From positions 203,574 through 267,573 of the forward strand of contig CAJTGI010000005.1 of assembly GCA_910575435.1 (NCBI GenBank): a stretch of DNA of 64,000 nt, written 5' to 3'. The stretch comes from Clostridiaceae bacterium (lineage in GTDB: Bacteria > Bacillota > Clostridia > Lachnospirales > Lachnospiraceae). The notes below the pieces were generated by a model. That model had not been told where the DNA came from, made no database searches, and worked only from the letters and a program-made list of their open reading frames with translations. This document shows positions 44,761-53,788 of the stretch, one piece after another. A program made the position numbers and the translations under genes. Position 1 is the stretch's first letter; every line of letters begins with the position of its first letter.

Positions 44761-46182
44761 TCACTGCCGCAAATACCGGCAGGCATCCCCCACAATGGAG
44801 AGGGAGCCGCAAACTACCAGTTTTCTTCCCTCTTCCAGCCCTTCCAAAGCCTGAGAGCAAGCCCTCTCCATAGAGTCGCAAGAACAAATCTCCACTTCCC
44901 TGCCCTGGCCTTTTGCCAGCCGGGCAATGCATTCCTCCAAAGCCTCCCCCGAAAGCCCCCGCCTTCCGGGAGCCGCCACGGCATATGCCCGATGCATCAC
45001 GGGAAGAAGCGTCTCCATCTCCCGCAGATAATCCTTGTCCCGAAACACGCCCAGAATAAAGTCGAAGGCTTCCCCGGGAAAATACATTTCCAGAGATTCC
45101 ACCAGACTTTCAACCGCCGAAGGATTATGGGCGCCATCCACCAAAATCAAGGGGCCTTCCGACAACAGCTCCAGCCTTCCCGGCCATCTGCCGGACTCCA
45201 GCCCCTGGGCAATCTGCGTCTCCCCAATCCTGTCAAAGCCATCTGCCCGCAACTGCTCCAGCGCCTCCACCGCCAGAACGGCATTCCCGATCTGAAAAGT
45301 CCCCATCTGACCCAATCGGTATTCCTTTCCTCGGTAGGCAAAACTGCTGCCCTCCATCGTACATTCCCCCACCTGCAAGGAATCTTCTGCCACCAGATGA
45401 AGTTCTGCCCTTCTCCGTCCGCACACCTCCCTCAAAATATCCACGCAGGCATGGGACAGGGCAGAGACCACCAGCGTCCCCTCCTTGACGATTCCATATT
45501 TCTCCCTGGCAATCTCTTCCAGGGTATCCCCCAGAATCTGCTGGTGATCCAGGCTAATGGAAGTCAGAACGCAAAGTCTGGGACGCTCTACGATATTGGT
45601 GGCATCAAGCCTTCCCCCCAGCCCGCACTCCACCACAGCAACATCCACGTCCCAGTCCGCAAATTTCTGGAATGCCAGCACCGTCTGAATCTCGAAGGCA
45701 GTGGGGTGATGGTGTCCCTCGGCAACCATGTCATCGCAATGGCCACGAAGCACAGTCACGGCCTCCGCCACCTCTTCCTCGGAGATATCCGCCGTCACCA
45801 CGCCTCCAGCACCGCTGCGGAAGCATCCCCCAGCAAGAACGTCCTCTCCGCAGCGGGAATCATTTTCCCCGCCGCGAGAATGATCTCCCCCACGGCAAGA
45901 ATCATCCCCCTCCCGCCGCCAAATTTGCTGAATACTCTCCCGCCATCCAAAGACGGCCGGGGAGGAAAACCGCCCCACCCGATAACCGGACAGGGCCAGT
46001 ACCTGGCAAAGAAAATTCCCCACAGAACCCTTTCCATTCGTTCCCGCTATGTGAATGATCTCCGTCCTTCTGTCAGGGCGACCCATGCGGGCTGACAGTT
46101 CCGCCACCTCCGCCAGAGAGTAATCGCTGCCCTGGGCATGTTCAATTTCCGTCAGGTAGGCTCTCGCCTGTGCATAGTCCAT
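44761..46182 (-). CDS. folC: folylpolyglutamate/dihydrofolate synthase with internal repeat insertion
   Basis: Mur-ligase-type ATP enzyme of 473 aa that adds Glu to folates. The ATP loop HIAGTNGKGSVGNFLCQVL and VECGLGGRLDATN are clear; VDGAHNPSAVESLVESL marks the C-terminal domain. Between GWRESIQ and ISEEEVAEAV lies an insertion of about 45 residues with three copies of a 7-residue unit of type (D/N)(D/H)S(C/R)(R/G)GG and Cys/Gly-rich sequence, absent from typical homologues. The start at 46182 is set by GGAGGACTT. It is followed by folP. Confidence 0.93.
   Translation of the reverse strand: MDYAQARAYLTEIEHAQGSDYSLAEVAELSARMGRPDRRTEIIHIAGTNGKGSVGNFLCQVLALSGYRVGRFSSPAVFGWRESIQQIWRREGDDSCRGGDHSRGGENDSRCGEDVLAGGCFRSGAGGVVTADISEEEVAEAVTVLRGHCDDMVAEGHHHPTAFEIQTVLAFQKFADWDVDVAVVECGLGGRLDATNIVERPRLCVLTSISLDHQQILGDTLEEIAREKYGIVKEGTLVVSALSHACVDILREVCGRRRAELHLVAEDSLQVGECTMEGSSFAYRGKEYRLGQMGTFQIGNAVLAVEALEQLRADGFDRIGETQIAQGLESGRWPGRLELLSEGPLILVDGAHNPSAVESLVESLEMYFPGEAFDFILGVFRDKDYLREMETLLPVMHRAYAVAAPGRRGLSGEALEECIARLAKGQGREVEICSCDSMERACSQALEGLEEGRKLVVCGSLSIVGDACRYLRQ
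45845..45915. repeat. 21-bp imperfect tandem repeat inside folC
   Basis: About three units of 21 bp (core GAATCATTTTCCCC / GAATGATCTCCCC / GAATCATCCCCC on the plus strand). The period keeps the frame. Confidence 0.6.
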
Positions 46183-46251
46183 AAGTCCTCCTGTAAGATG
46201 CATTTCTTCTCTCCTCCAACAGAGAGGAAATGCGTCCACTGTGATACTGCG

Positions 46252-47157
46252 CTACAGCCCCTCCACGAACCCCCGCACTTCCTCCCACGCCTCCTTAGAT
46301 TCCGGCATCCGGTCCATCGCCTGCTGAAATTCATGGAACATCCCCTCGTATACCGTGGCCTCCACCTGGCATCCAGCCTCTCTGGCCTTCTCCGCCACGT
46401 CCACCGTATCGCTGAGGAGCATCTCGATGCTCCCCACCTGGAACAGCATCTCCGGAAAGCCGGCGTAATCTGCAAACTTCGGGGAAATATAGGGATGGGC
46501 CGGGTCTTCCTTTCCCGGGTAATCCCCCCGGTAAATCATGCTGTCCCGGGTATTTCCAAAAAGGGGATCCCTCTCATAATTCTCTATATAGGATGCCCCG
46601 GAAGCGGTCAGATCCGTCCAGGGCGACATGAGAACCAGGGCTCTGGGAAGCGGCATCTGCCTGTCCCTCAGATAGGCGCACAGGGACAATGCCAATCCGC
46701 CCCCGGCAGAATCCCCCGCCACAATCATCTGTTCTGGAAGATATCCCAATTTCTGCAAGAAAGCATACCCCAGGCAGGCATCCTCCAGGGCCGCCGGATA
46801 GGGATGCCTGGGCGCCACCCGGTAATCCACGGAGCAGACCTTCATCCCGCCCCGCATATCGCTATATTCCTTCGCAAAATTCCTATATACATTGGTCAGC
46901 TCCCCAATGTATCCCCCGCCGTGCAGCTGCAGCACCACCATGTCGCTTGCCACCTCCGGGGGCGCAAGCAATTCCATCCGGGCAGTCTTATCTTTGATCT
47001 TCAGCAGAGAATATCCCTTTGGGCAATGCCAGTCCGGCTCCACCAGATTCTTCCGCAACGTGCCGTCCTGAATCTTAGGCCCAATCAATTTCTCCGAAGT
47101 GGCCATGCGAATCAGCTGCCGTAAAATTTTCGCCCGCAGGCTCAGATCCTCTTCCAT
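46252..47157 (-). CDS. alpha/beta hydrolase, hormone-sensitive-lipase family
   Basis: Esterase-like protein of 301 aa. The oxyanion motif HGGGYIG, nucleophile elbow GDSAGGGLAL and the segment DYRVAPRHPYPAALED define the HSL family; a C-terminal catalytic Asp/His region ends YEGMFHEFQ. No signal peptide, so likely cytoplasmic. The start at 47157 follows GAGGAGAACG; the longer frame to 47199 has no site. It stands third in line after an acyltransferase-like gene and a DUF6320 gene, with a terminator and mobile-like element between. Confidence 0.85.
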   Translation of the reverse strand: MEEDLSLRAKILRQLIRMATSEKLIGPKIQDGTLRKNLVEPDWHCPKGYSLLKIKDKTARMELLAPPEVASDMVVLQLHGGGYIGELTNVYRNFAKEYSDMRGGMKVCSVDYRVAPRHPYPAALEDACLGYAFLQKLGYLPEQMIVAGDSAGGGLALSLCAYLRDRQMPLPRALVLMSPWTDLTASGASYIENYERDPLFGNTRDSMIYRGDYPGKEDPAHPYISPKFADYAGFPEMLFQVGSIEMLLSDTVDVAEKAREAGCQVEATVYEGMFHEFQQAMDRMPESKEAWEEVRGFVEGL

Positions 47158-47222
47158 CGTTCTCCTCGTTTCTTTCATGTTGCTGCCGTCCACAGCCATT
47201 CATCCCTTATTTATTCACCAAT

Positions 47223-47425
47223 ATGTTACTATTCACAGCCATTCATCCCCTCATGCGATAGCCCCGCTGCCTATCGGCATCGTAAGTTGCGTTTCTAACG
47301 CAACTTTGGCTATCTTATGATGGGATGAACAGCTTCCACAGTCGATTTCTAAAAAAGAACCAAAATCTTATGTGCAAGCACAACGATTTTGGTCTTTTTC
47401 TATAAATCGCTGTGAATAGTAACAT
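47223..47425. repeat. 203-bp MITE-like element with perfect 17-bp terminal inverted repeats (repeat C family)
   Basis: Ends are ATGTTACTATTCACAGC (47223-47239) and its exact complement (47409-47425). A second pair of inner inverted repeats (ATTCATCCC...GATAGCC against GGCTAT...GGGATGAA) and a hairpin with arms AAGTTGCGTT/AACGCAACTT (47284-47306) lie inside. No open frame. The right end touches the DUF6320 stop codon. Confidence 0.7.
47352..47399 (-). terminator. terminator downstream of the DUF6320 gene
   Basis: Arms ACCAAAATC/GATTTTGGT with A-rich and T-rich flanks; on the minus strand it ends in TTTTTT. It is contained within the MITE-like element, so the element may supply the terminator. 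Confidence 0.65.
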
Positions 47426-48091
47426 TTAGACATAAAATCTCTTCTTCAATTCCTGCTTCGCCTTGCGGTTCCCCATGGAGAGGCAGAAGGAAAATATCAT
47501 GGCCGATGCTCCCAGATTGCACCAGACAAGCACGGCATTCCCCGCCACGCCGCAGAGATACAGCACAAGCAGCACCAATCCCGCCAGCAGGGCAAACAAT
47601 TGCACCAGCAGATAGTTCTGCCAATTCCTGAAATTCACCAGCATGCACACCACCAGCACCCCGTCCAGCACTAGGAGCAATGCGGGAAGGCCATAGTTTA
47701 CCGACCATCCCTCCCCCCCGGTAAATGCATCCAGCACTCCCAAGTAAATCATGGTTGCCGCCCCCTGGACAAAAATCTTCCTGATATGGTTCGTCTTCCT
47801 GTAAAAGCCGTAAAATATGGTATATAGCAGATAGAGAATGGTAATGCTGGTGAGGTAGGACCATCCAAACCCTCCATTCACATAATAATTAATCACGCAC
47901 AAGGCAACTCCAAGTATTGCCAAAAAATAAACTAAAAGAGAAAACAGCCTCTTCTTCCACTGTATCTTCCCGTATACCGAGGGATAGGATTGCTCCTGCT
48001 CATCCCCCTGCAATGTGAGCACGTTATGGCACAGGGGGCAGACCTCCGACGGGTCCCGAACCATCACCTGACATCTCTTACACTGATTCAT
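47426..48091 (-). CDS. DUF6320 membrane protein with N-terminal zinc ribbon
   Basis: Protein of 221 aa. The N-terminus holds a zinc ribbon of two Cys pairs (CKRC and CPLC); after a short linker there are about five to six membrane helices. The pattern fits DUF6320. It overlaps the end of the acyltransferase-like gene by 14 bp, so translation is likely coupled. GAGG precedes the ATG at 48091. Function unknown; the constant partners suggest a lipid or ester role. Confidence 0.8.
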   Translation of the reverse strand: MNQCKRCQVMVRDPSEVCPLCHNVLTLQGDEQEQSYPSVYGKIQWKKRLFSLLVYFLAILGVALCVINYYVNGGFGWSYLTSITILYLLYTIFYGFYRKTNHIRKIFVQGAATMIYLGVLDAFTGGEGWSVNYGLPALLLVLDGVLVVCMLVNFRNWQNYLLVQLFALLAGLVLLVLYLCGVAGNAVLVWCNLGASAMIFSFCLSMGNRKAKQELKKRFYV

Positions 48092-49391
48092 ATCTTTCCT
48101 CATTTCTCACCGCTATTTCACTTTCAAGATTGCTCTCAATCAACACATTCGCCCCCGCTTCAGACAGGATGCGGAAAAATCTCCTCTGGATGGACACATC
48201 TGACAGAACCGAGGAAAAGGTAAATACCAGCGTATCCTGATAGGAGCACACCGCCCCCTTGATATTCTGCCCCAGGGAACCTGACAGCATAGCATAAAAG
48301 TGTTCAATATAGGGCTGGTATGCCTCCTCCACATGCACGTTTCCGATATTCGTCACCGTGGTGGTATTCGCCCTGGCAGAGGAACGGTACACCATCCGCA
48401 TGGCAAAAAGCTTGATAAAAATAGGCACGAAGCGGAGGAATATATTTTTCTGATTGGACACATTATAGGAAAAGAGATTCTCCAAGTGCTCCTTCTTCCT
48501 CTGATTCCGCAAACTCTCCCGCACGATCCGTATCACTTCCTCCAGAGAAATATTTTCCCTGTCCGGCCGGAATACCGCGCTAATCATCACAAAGAAATTC
48601 CGGGTAGTCAGAGAGTCAAAATAAGGGCGCAAATCCACCGGAATGCTGGCAGAGACAGGCCGCCGGGAAGGCTGCCCATGCAGGTACTCCCGATAGATGC
48701 TGTAGAGAAATACCGCCGTCAGGTACTCATTGATGCTCACTCCATATCCTTTGCCGATCTCCTTCAGCTCCCTTACAGAGAGATAGCCATGGATCACCGA
48801 CATGCCCCCCTCGGGCATCCTCTCCCCCCTCACATGCACCGCCTTGTCCGTCTCATATCCCTTTTTTCTGCTCCTCTTATAATTCTTGAGATAGCTGTCC
48901 TCGGTATTGAGAGAAGTCTCGTCGGAAAACACATCGGAAAACTGCTCCTGCAGAGACGCATATTTCAATCGGAGATACTGGTAGGTAATCTCCCGCAAAA
49001 AGTTCACGCTTCCCATCCCATCTGCCAGCACATGGAACACTTCCAAGTTAATTCTCCTTTTATAGTATGTAACCCGGAACAGGTAATTCTGATTTTCGTA
49101 TGGCTCGATATACCGGCAGGGGTAATCATTCTCCTTAGACACTTTCGGAGCAGGCTGGTTATTCTTCTCAAAATAGAACCAGAAAATCCCTTTCCGCAAG
49201 CGCACGCAGAAGGTATCAAACTGGGGCAGCACCATATCCAACGCCTGCTGCAATAATTCCTCCTCAATGTCTTCGGTCAGGGTCACTGCGATCCGATATA
49301 CATTCGTCATATTATTTCCTGCGATAGCGGGAAATAAATTTGCCGTATTGTCTAATTTCTCCCATGGGATATTCTGCGATCTCTTTCCCAA
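48078..49391 (-). CDS. alcohol acetyltransferase/condensation-domain-like acyltransferase
   Basis: CoA-dependent acyltransferase-fold protein of 437 aa. The active-site motif is HVLADGMGSVNFL (HxxxDG); other fold-like segments are LPQFDTFCVRLRKGIFWFYFE near the N-terminus and TTTVTNIGNVHVEEAYQPYI. No signal peptide. The likely start is TTG at 49391 with GGAGAC 6-7 nt upstream, since no ATG in frame has a site. It may acylate an alcohol, sugar or lipid; the acceptor is unknown. First gene of a three-gene run with DUF6320 and a hydrolase. Confidence 0.75.
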   Translation of the reverse strand: MGKRSQNIPWEKLDNTANLFPAIAGNNMTNVYRIAVTLTEDIEEELLQQALDMVLPQFDTFCVRLRKGIFWFYFEKNNQPAPKVSKENDYPCRYIEPYENQNYLFRVTYYKRRINLEVFHVLADGMGSVNFLREITYQYLRLKYASLQEQFSDVFSDETSLNTEDSYLKNYKRSRKKGYETDKAVHVRGERMPEGGMSVIHGYLSVRELKEIGKGYGVSINEYLTAVFLYSIYREYLHGQPSRRPVSASIPVDLRPYFDSLTTRNFFVMISAVFRPDRENISLEEVIRIVRESLRNQRKKEHLENLFSYNVSNQKNIFLRFVPIFIKLFAMRMVYRSSARANTTTVTNIGNVHVEEAYQPYIEHFYAMLSGSLGQNIKGAVCSYQDTLVFTFSSVLSDVSIQRRFFRILSEAGANVLIESNLESEIAVRNEERYESV

Positions 49392-49494
49392 TGAATTGTC
49401 TCCTCTCTCCTTGTTTGCCTTCAAACCTTTCCTCTGCTCAAAAAGCCTAACCAACAGCCGCCGGACAAATTCTGCTGCCGTCTGTCAAAATCTG

Positions 49495-50757
49495 CTACCG
49501 ACTGAAAAAATGCCGGAATAGCCTTACCCCGTGGGAGACATCCTCCACCCCCGCCGTCTCCATGGCAGAGTGCATGGCCAGCTGGGCAAAGCCAATATCT
49601 GCCGATGGCACGGACACATGGGCGGTGGAAATATTCCCCAGGGTGGAACCTCCCGCCACATCCGAGCGGTTGCAGTAGGACTGGCTGGGCACCCCGGCCT
49701 CCCGGCACAGTTTTTCCACATAGGCGGCAGAATAGCCATCAGTGGTATACTTCTGCCCTCCATGATGCTTCACGACAATCCCTCCATTCATGCGGGGACG
49801 GTTGGTAGGGTCCGCCTTCTCTGGATGGTTGGGATGGAGGGCGTGGGCATTATCCGCAGACAGAAGGAAACTCCTGGCAAGCATCTGCCTCTGTGCCTCC
49901 CCTGAAATAGACAGGCCATCTCCCATGCGCTCCAGCACGTCCCGTAGAAAGGTCGAGTCTGCCCCTTGCTTCGTGCCGCTTCCCACCTCCTCATTATCGA
50001 AGAATGCCCCCAGAGCGATATACTCCCCCTGGTCGGCGGCCAGCAATCCTTCCAGGGAAGCGTACACGCACATCAGGTCATCAAGCCTGGGCGCCAGGAG
50101 CCACTGACCCCGGTCACCTACAGCGCAGCCCCTCTCCCGCACATACACGAAAAGTTCCTCCGACAGAACGCTCTCCGATGGCACGTCCAGTTCTTCCGCC
50201 ACCAAATCCCGCAATTTGGCATCCCTCTCCCGGGAGAAAATCGGGAGCAAATCAACCTGGGGATTATATTCGTATCCCTTATTGATATTTCGATTCATAT
50301 GGATGGCAAGATTGGGTATCACGAGAAGATTCCTGTCAAAACGCAGAAGGCGCTCCCGAATCTCGCCCCCATACTCCAAAAACACCCTGCCTGCCACAGA
50401 CAAAGGCCGATCCATCCAAGTGGATAGAATCATGCCGCCATATTTCTCCGTATTGAACTTCACATACTCCTCCGATGCGATTTCGGGATGGGCCTTTACC
50501 TTGAAGGCTGGAGAATCCGTATGGCTGGCCGCCATGTGAATCCCCCTCCCCGCCTGTCTCGGCAGGGAGAAGGCAATGAGCGAGGAGTGGTTTCTTGTCA
50601 CGAAATACTTTCCTCCCCAGCGCAGCCGCCACTCCTGGCCCTCCTCCAATTCCTCATATCCCTGAGGCAATAATTTTTTCTTGATATTTTCCACCACATG
50701 AAAAGATGTGGAACCCTCATCAATAAAATCCAGTAGATTTTCTACAACAGCATCCAT
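49495..50757 (-). CDS. apeB: M18 family aminopeptidase
   Basis: Aspartyl-type zinc aminopeptidase of 420 aa in the cytoplasm. The metal ligands fall in HTDSPAFKV, FDNEEVGSGTKQGA and the C-terminal LAMHSAMETAG regions, and SADNAHALHPNHPEK is conserved. The start at 50757 has GAGGAAG 7 nt upstream; the longer frame to 50892 would translate dispersed repeat B. It follows enolase on the same strand. Confidence 0.92.
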   Translation of the reverse strand: MDAVVENLLDFIDEGSTSFHVVENIKKKLLPQGYEELEEGQEWRLRWGGKYFVTRNHSSLIAFSLPRQAGRGIHMAASHTDSPAFKVKAHPEIASEEYVKFNTEKYGGMILSTWMDRPLSVAGRVFLEYGGEIRERLLRFDRNLLVIPNLAIHMNRNINKGYEYNPQVDLLPIFSRERDAKLRDLVAEELDVPSESVLSEELFVYVRERGCAVGDRGQWLLAPRLDDLMCVYASLEGLLAADQGEYIALGAFFDNEEVGSGTKQGADSTFLRDVLERMGDGLSISGEAQRQMLARSFLLSADNAHALHPNHPEKADPTNRPRMNGGIVVKHHGGQKYTTDGYSAAYVEKLCREAGVPSQSYCNRSDVAGGSTLGNISTAHVSVPSADIGFAQLAMHSAMETAGVEDVSHGVRLFRHFFSR

Positions 50758-50806
50758 TGGCAGACTTCCTCTCTCTAGTTTGATCTTCCACCATTTATCA
50801 TAAATT

Positions 50807-50922
50807 TCCTCATTTCTGCGCTGCTTGTTGCGCATAATGCAATGTTTGTGTCGCAACGCAGACACAAATCTTGCCAAACTCTTGCTATGCAAGAGTTGTG
50901 AAAAATTTATTTTTCACTCTTT
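50807..50922 (-). repeat. dispersed structured repeat B, copy 2 (apeB leader)
   Basis: Same order of modules as copy 1, but the second hairpin has arms AACTCTTGC/GCAAGAGTT in place of AACACAAAC/GTTTGTGTT. It ends in GCGCAGAAATGAGGA, here about 50 nt upstream of the true apeB ribosome site. Confidence 0.85.
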
Positions 50923-51044
50923 CTGCCACGATGATCCACATCTTGCAAGTCGCAAAGCAGCTTGCAGGATAATGCGCCAGCATTTATTATATCTAATAGA
51001 AAATTTTCATTTCTTACACATTTTACCTAATCTGCCTGGAAATG

Positions 51045-52325
51045 TCAAAACGCTTTGATTCCCGGATAAAAGCCCACCTCTCCCAGCTCTGCCTCGATGC
51101 GGACCAGCTGGTTATACTTTGCCACCCGCTCGCTGCGGCTGGGCGCCCCGGTCTTAATCTGCCCCGCATTCAGCGCCACTGCCAGATCCGCGATGGTGGT
51201 ATCCTCCGTCTCCCCGGACCGGTGGGATATAATGCTGGTGTAGCCATTCTTTTTCGCCAATTTGATAGCATCCATGGTCTCTGACAGCGTGCCAATCTGG
51301 TTCAGCTTGATCAGAATGGAATTTCCACAGCCACTGTCAATCCCCTTCTGCAGCCTCTTGGTATTGGTCACGAAGAGATCATCCCCCACCAGCTGAATCT
51401 TGTCCCCCAGTTCCTGGGTAATGGACTTCCAGCCCAGCCAGTCCTCCTCGTCCAGCGGGTCCTCAATGGAGCGGATGGGATATTTCCCGCACAAATCCTT
51501 CCAATGGGAAATCAGTTCCTGAGTGCTTAATACCTGCCCGCTCTTTGGCAAATGATACTCTCCCTGCTTCTCACCCTTCCACTCGCTGGCCGCCGCATCC
51601 AATGCCAGCACGAAATCCTTTCCCGGCTCGTATCCCGCCTCCTTCACGGCTTCCAGAATCAGCGTGATTACCTCGTCGTCATTTGCCAGATCCGGGGCAA
51701 ATCCCCCCTCGTCTCCCACGGAAGTAGCCAGCTTCCTGCTATGAAGCAGCTGGCGCAGGGTATGGTAGACCTCCTGGCACCACCGAAGCCCCTCGGTAAA
51801 GCTGTCCGCCCCCACGGGCATAATCATAAATTCCTGGGTATCCACCGTGTTGGTGGCGTGAGCGCCCCCGTTCAGGATATTCATCATGGGCACGGGAAGG
51901 GTGGTGCCGCTCACTCCGCCCAGAAAACGGTACAGGGGCATTCTCTGAGCCTTGGCCGCCGCCCTTGCCGCCGCGATAGAAACCGCGAGGATGGCATTGG
52001 CTCCCAGTCGGCTCTTTTCCTGGGTTCCATCCAGTTCCAGCATCTTCTTGTCAATATCATAACAGCATCTGCCGTCCATGCCAACCAGAACTTCCCTGAT
52101 GTCCTGATTCACCCTGGCCACCGCCTTAGTAACCCCCTTTCCCATGTAGGCTTTCCCGCCATCCCTCAGTTCATGGGCCTCGTAAATGCCCGTGGATGCC
52201 CCGCTGGGACTGGCCCCCCTCCCCTTCACGCCGCATCCCAGGGTAACTTCCGCCTCCACGGTAGGATTTCCCCTAGAATCCAGAATCTGCCTGCCTCTCA
52301 CATCCACAATCTGATATTTTTTCAT
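51045..52325 (-). CDS. eno: enolase
   Basis: Glycolytic enzyme converting 2-phosphoglycerate to phosphoenolpyruvate; 426 aa, standard length. The N-terminal [21 protein letters not shown] and [15 protein letters not shown] are conserved, metal ligands lie in [21 protein letters not shown] and [10 protein letters not shown], and the catalytic Lys is in [13 protein letters not shown]. The start at 52325 has GAGG within the recurring GCAGAAATGAGG motif. Confidence 0.97.
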   Translation of the reverse strand: MKKYQIVDVRGRQILDSRGNPTVEAEVTLGCGVKGRGASPSGASTGIYEAHELRDGGKAYMGKGVTKAVARVNQDIREVLVGMDGRCCYDIDKKMLELDGTQEKSRLGANAILAVSIAAARAAAKAQRMPLYRFLGGVSGTTLPVPMMNILNGGAHATNTVDTQEFMIMPVGADSFTEGLRWCQEVYHTLRQLLHSRKLATSVGDEGGFAPDLANDDEVITLILEAVKEAGYEPGKDFVLALDAAASEWKGEKQGEYHLPKSGQVLSTQELISHWKDLCGKYPIRSIEDPLDEEDWLGWKSITQELGDKIQLVGDDLFVTNTKRLQKGIDSGCGNSILIKLNQIGTLSETMDAIKLAKKNGYTSIISHRSGETEDTTIADLAVALNAGQIKTGAPSRSERVAKYNQLVRIEAELGEVGFYPGIKAF

Positions 52326-52452
52326 ACACACCTCATTTCTGCTCCCCATGGGGAACTGTCGAAAATAGATTTCCTAACAGTTCCTTAGTATGGGATATTT
52401 TTCATATAACTATACATGACAGACATCGCCACCTCCTCGCCGTGCTGGAATC

Positions 52453-53349
52453 TTACAAATGCCGGAGATTTTTACGGTAATGCTCCAACTCTTTCTCATC
52501 CACACTATCTAAAATCTCATCAAGAGTAGCCGCCAGCTTTGCTTTGTCCTTTGGGAGAGTCCCATATAGCTGTACTGCATTGGAGGCTCCCATTGCCGCA
52601 AATTCCGTCTCTATGGCAAGGCTTTCAACCAGCGTTTTCATTTCTCTGTATTTTTCTTTTTCTCCTTCCGGCTGCCAGTTTCCCTTCCGAATCTCCTGAT
52701 ATAATTCAGAGTCCTTATAGATGGTCAGCATATTGGCTCCGACCAGCTTTGGGTGCAGCTGATTGCATACCTCCGCGGTCACTTTTGCTCCCTCCGCTCC
52801 CCTGCCTTTCCCTGAGATACCCACCAGATAGAAAAATTTGTAGGATATGCCTGCCTGTTCCAGACGCCTGCACTGTGCCAGGATATCATTTTTCCCATAG
52901 CCCTTATTCATAAACTGCAGCGCCTCCTCGTCTGCCGTTTCCATGCCTATCGTCAGTCCGTCAAACCCTGCACATTTTAACTGACGCAATTCCTCATCGG
53001 ATTTCAGCCCGATATCGGTAATCCTTGCAAAAGAGCCAATGCTTTCGCAAGACGGAACATACCTCTTTGCCAAAGCAGCAATTTCCATCAGCAAATCGAA
53101 TTTCAAAACAAACGGATTCGCCCCGGTCAGAAATACACGCTGGCATTCCCATCCCCACATCCGGTTCCACTTTGCCGCCTCCTGCAAATCCTCCTCGATA
53201 TCCCCTAATGGAGACATCCGAAAAGGAAAAGGCAGGTCATTGTATAATGTGCAGAATTTGCATTGATGATGGGTGCATCCCGCTGTCGCCTCCAGTAACA
53301 GCGAACCAGCCTCATATGGCGGCCGCCAGATCGTGCCTGTATAGTGCAT
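52453..53349 (-). CDS. radical SAM protein (Elp3/MiaB-like SPASM-free type)
   Basis: Radical SAM enzyme of 298 aa with the cluster motif in CTHHQCKFC (Cys-x5-Cys-x2-Cys rather than the classic CxxxCxxC). LTGANPFVLKFDLL, GLTIGMETADEEALQF and a glycine-rich SAM segment follow. No second Cys-rich domain is visible. The reaction is unknown; similar clostridial proteins are annotated only as radical SAM. AAAGGAG precedes the ATG at 53349. Divergent from an HxlR regulator. Confidence 0.85.
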   Translation of the reverse strand: MHYTGTIWRPPYEAGSLLLEATAGCTHHQCKFCTLYNDLPFPFRMSPLGDIEEDLQEAAKWNRMWGWECQRVFLTGANPFVLKFDLLMEIAALAKRYVPSCESIGSFARITDIGLKSDEELRQLKCAGFDGLTIGMETADEEALQFMNKGYGKNDILAQCRRLEQAGISYKFFYLVGISGKGRGAEGAKVTAEVCNQLHPKLVGANMLTIYKDSELYQEIRKGNWQPEGEKEKYREMKTLVESLAIETEFAAMGASNAVQLYGTLPKDKAKLAATLDEILDSVDEKELEHYRKNLRHL

Positions 53350-53470
53350 AATCATTCTCCTTTCGTACACATTATTTGCGAATAAGATGAAAATTTATTT
53401 CTCATCTTTTCTGCATATAAGGTTACACAAACCGGGCGGCATTCCACAAGTCCTGTCTTTTCTTAGTGAT

Positions 53471-53488
53471 AGTACCTTTTTTCGTACT
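53471..53488. promoter_or_regulatory. inverted repeat AGTAC-N8-GTACT upstream of the HxlR promoter
   Basis: A short inverted repeat with GTAC half-sites 22 nt upstream of the -35 box. HxlR/DUF24 regulators often bind such GTAC-type palindromes, so this is a candidate operator for autoregulation. Confidence 0.45.
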
Positions 53489-53509
53489 TAGTAGCAGAAA
53501 AGACAGTTC

Positions 53510-53538
53510 TTGTTTTTATATGCGGTGTATCCTATACT
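53510..53538 (+). promoter_or_regulatory. sigma-A-type promoter of the first HxlR gene
   Basis: TTGTTT, 17-nt spacer, TATACT. The predicted start (about 53545) places the structured element in a leader of about 245 nt. Confidence 0.7.
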
Positions 53539-53555
53539 AATGGTGAGGTAAATTT

Positions 53556-53725
53556 GACTAAAACAGTGAGCAGAGTTATAGGTAATATCATGCTTGCATG
53601 AATATTACCTATAATTGTGCGAGCGTCCATCATGAGGAACGAAGTAATGCTGCAAGCAGTACGAGAGTTCCGAATGAGGGAGGGCTGGTAAAACTGTGTA
53701 GTAGCGACAGCCCGGTGTTTTAGTC
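53556..53725 (+). ncRNA. candidate structured leader RNA, 170 nt
   Basis: A closing stem GACTAAAAC (53556-53564)/GTTTTAGTC (53717-53725) encloses three hairpins: TTATAGGTAATAT/ATATTACCTATAA (53576-53614, continued by CATGC/GCATG), GGAAC/GTTCC with an inner CTGC/GCAG (53636-53671), and GGGCTG/CAGCCC (53682-53713). A separate hairpin GCCGGC-GAA-GCCGGC follows at 53740-53754. No open frame is evident. It may be a cis-acting RNA or part of an unknown repeat. Confidence 0.5.
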
Positions 53726-53788
53726 ATGACAATGTTTGTGCCGGCGAAGCCGGCATGTTCGGAATTTATATATTGGGGGAAGGTAAGC

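Noticed and set aside
50758..50892. N-terminal extension of the M18 aminopeptidase
   Set aside because: It lies in repeat B and homologues start at the ATG at 50757, which has its own ribosome site.
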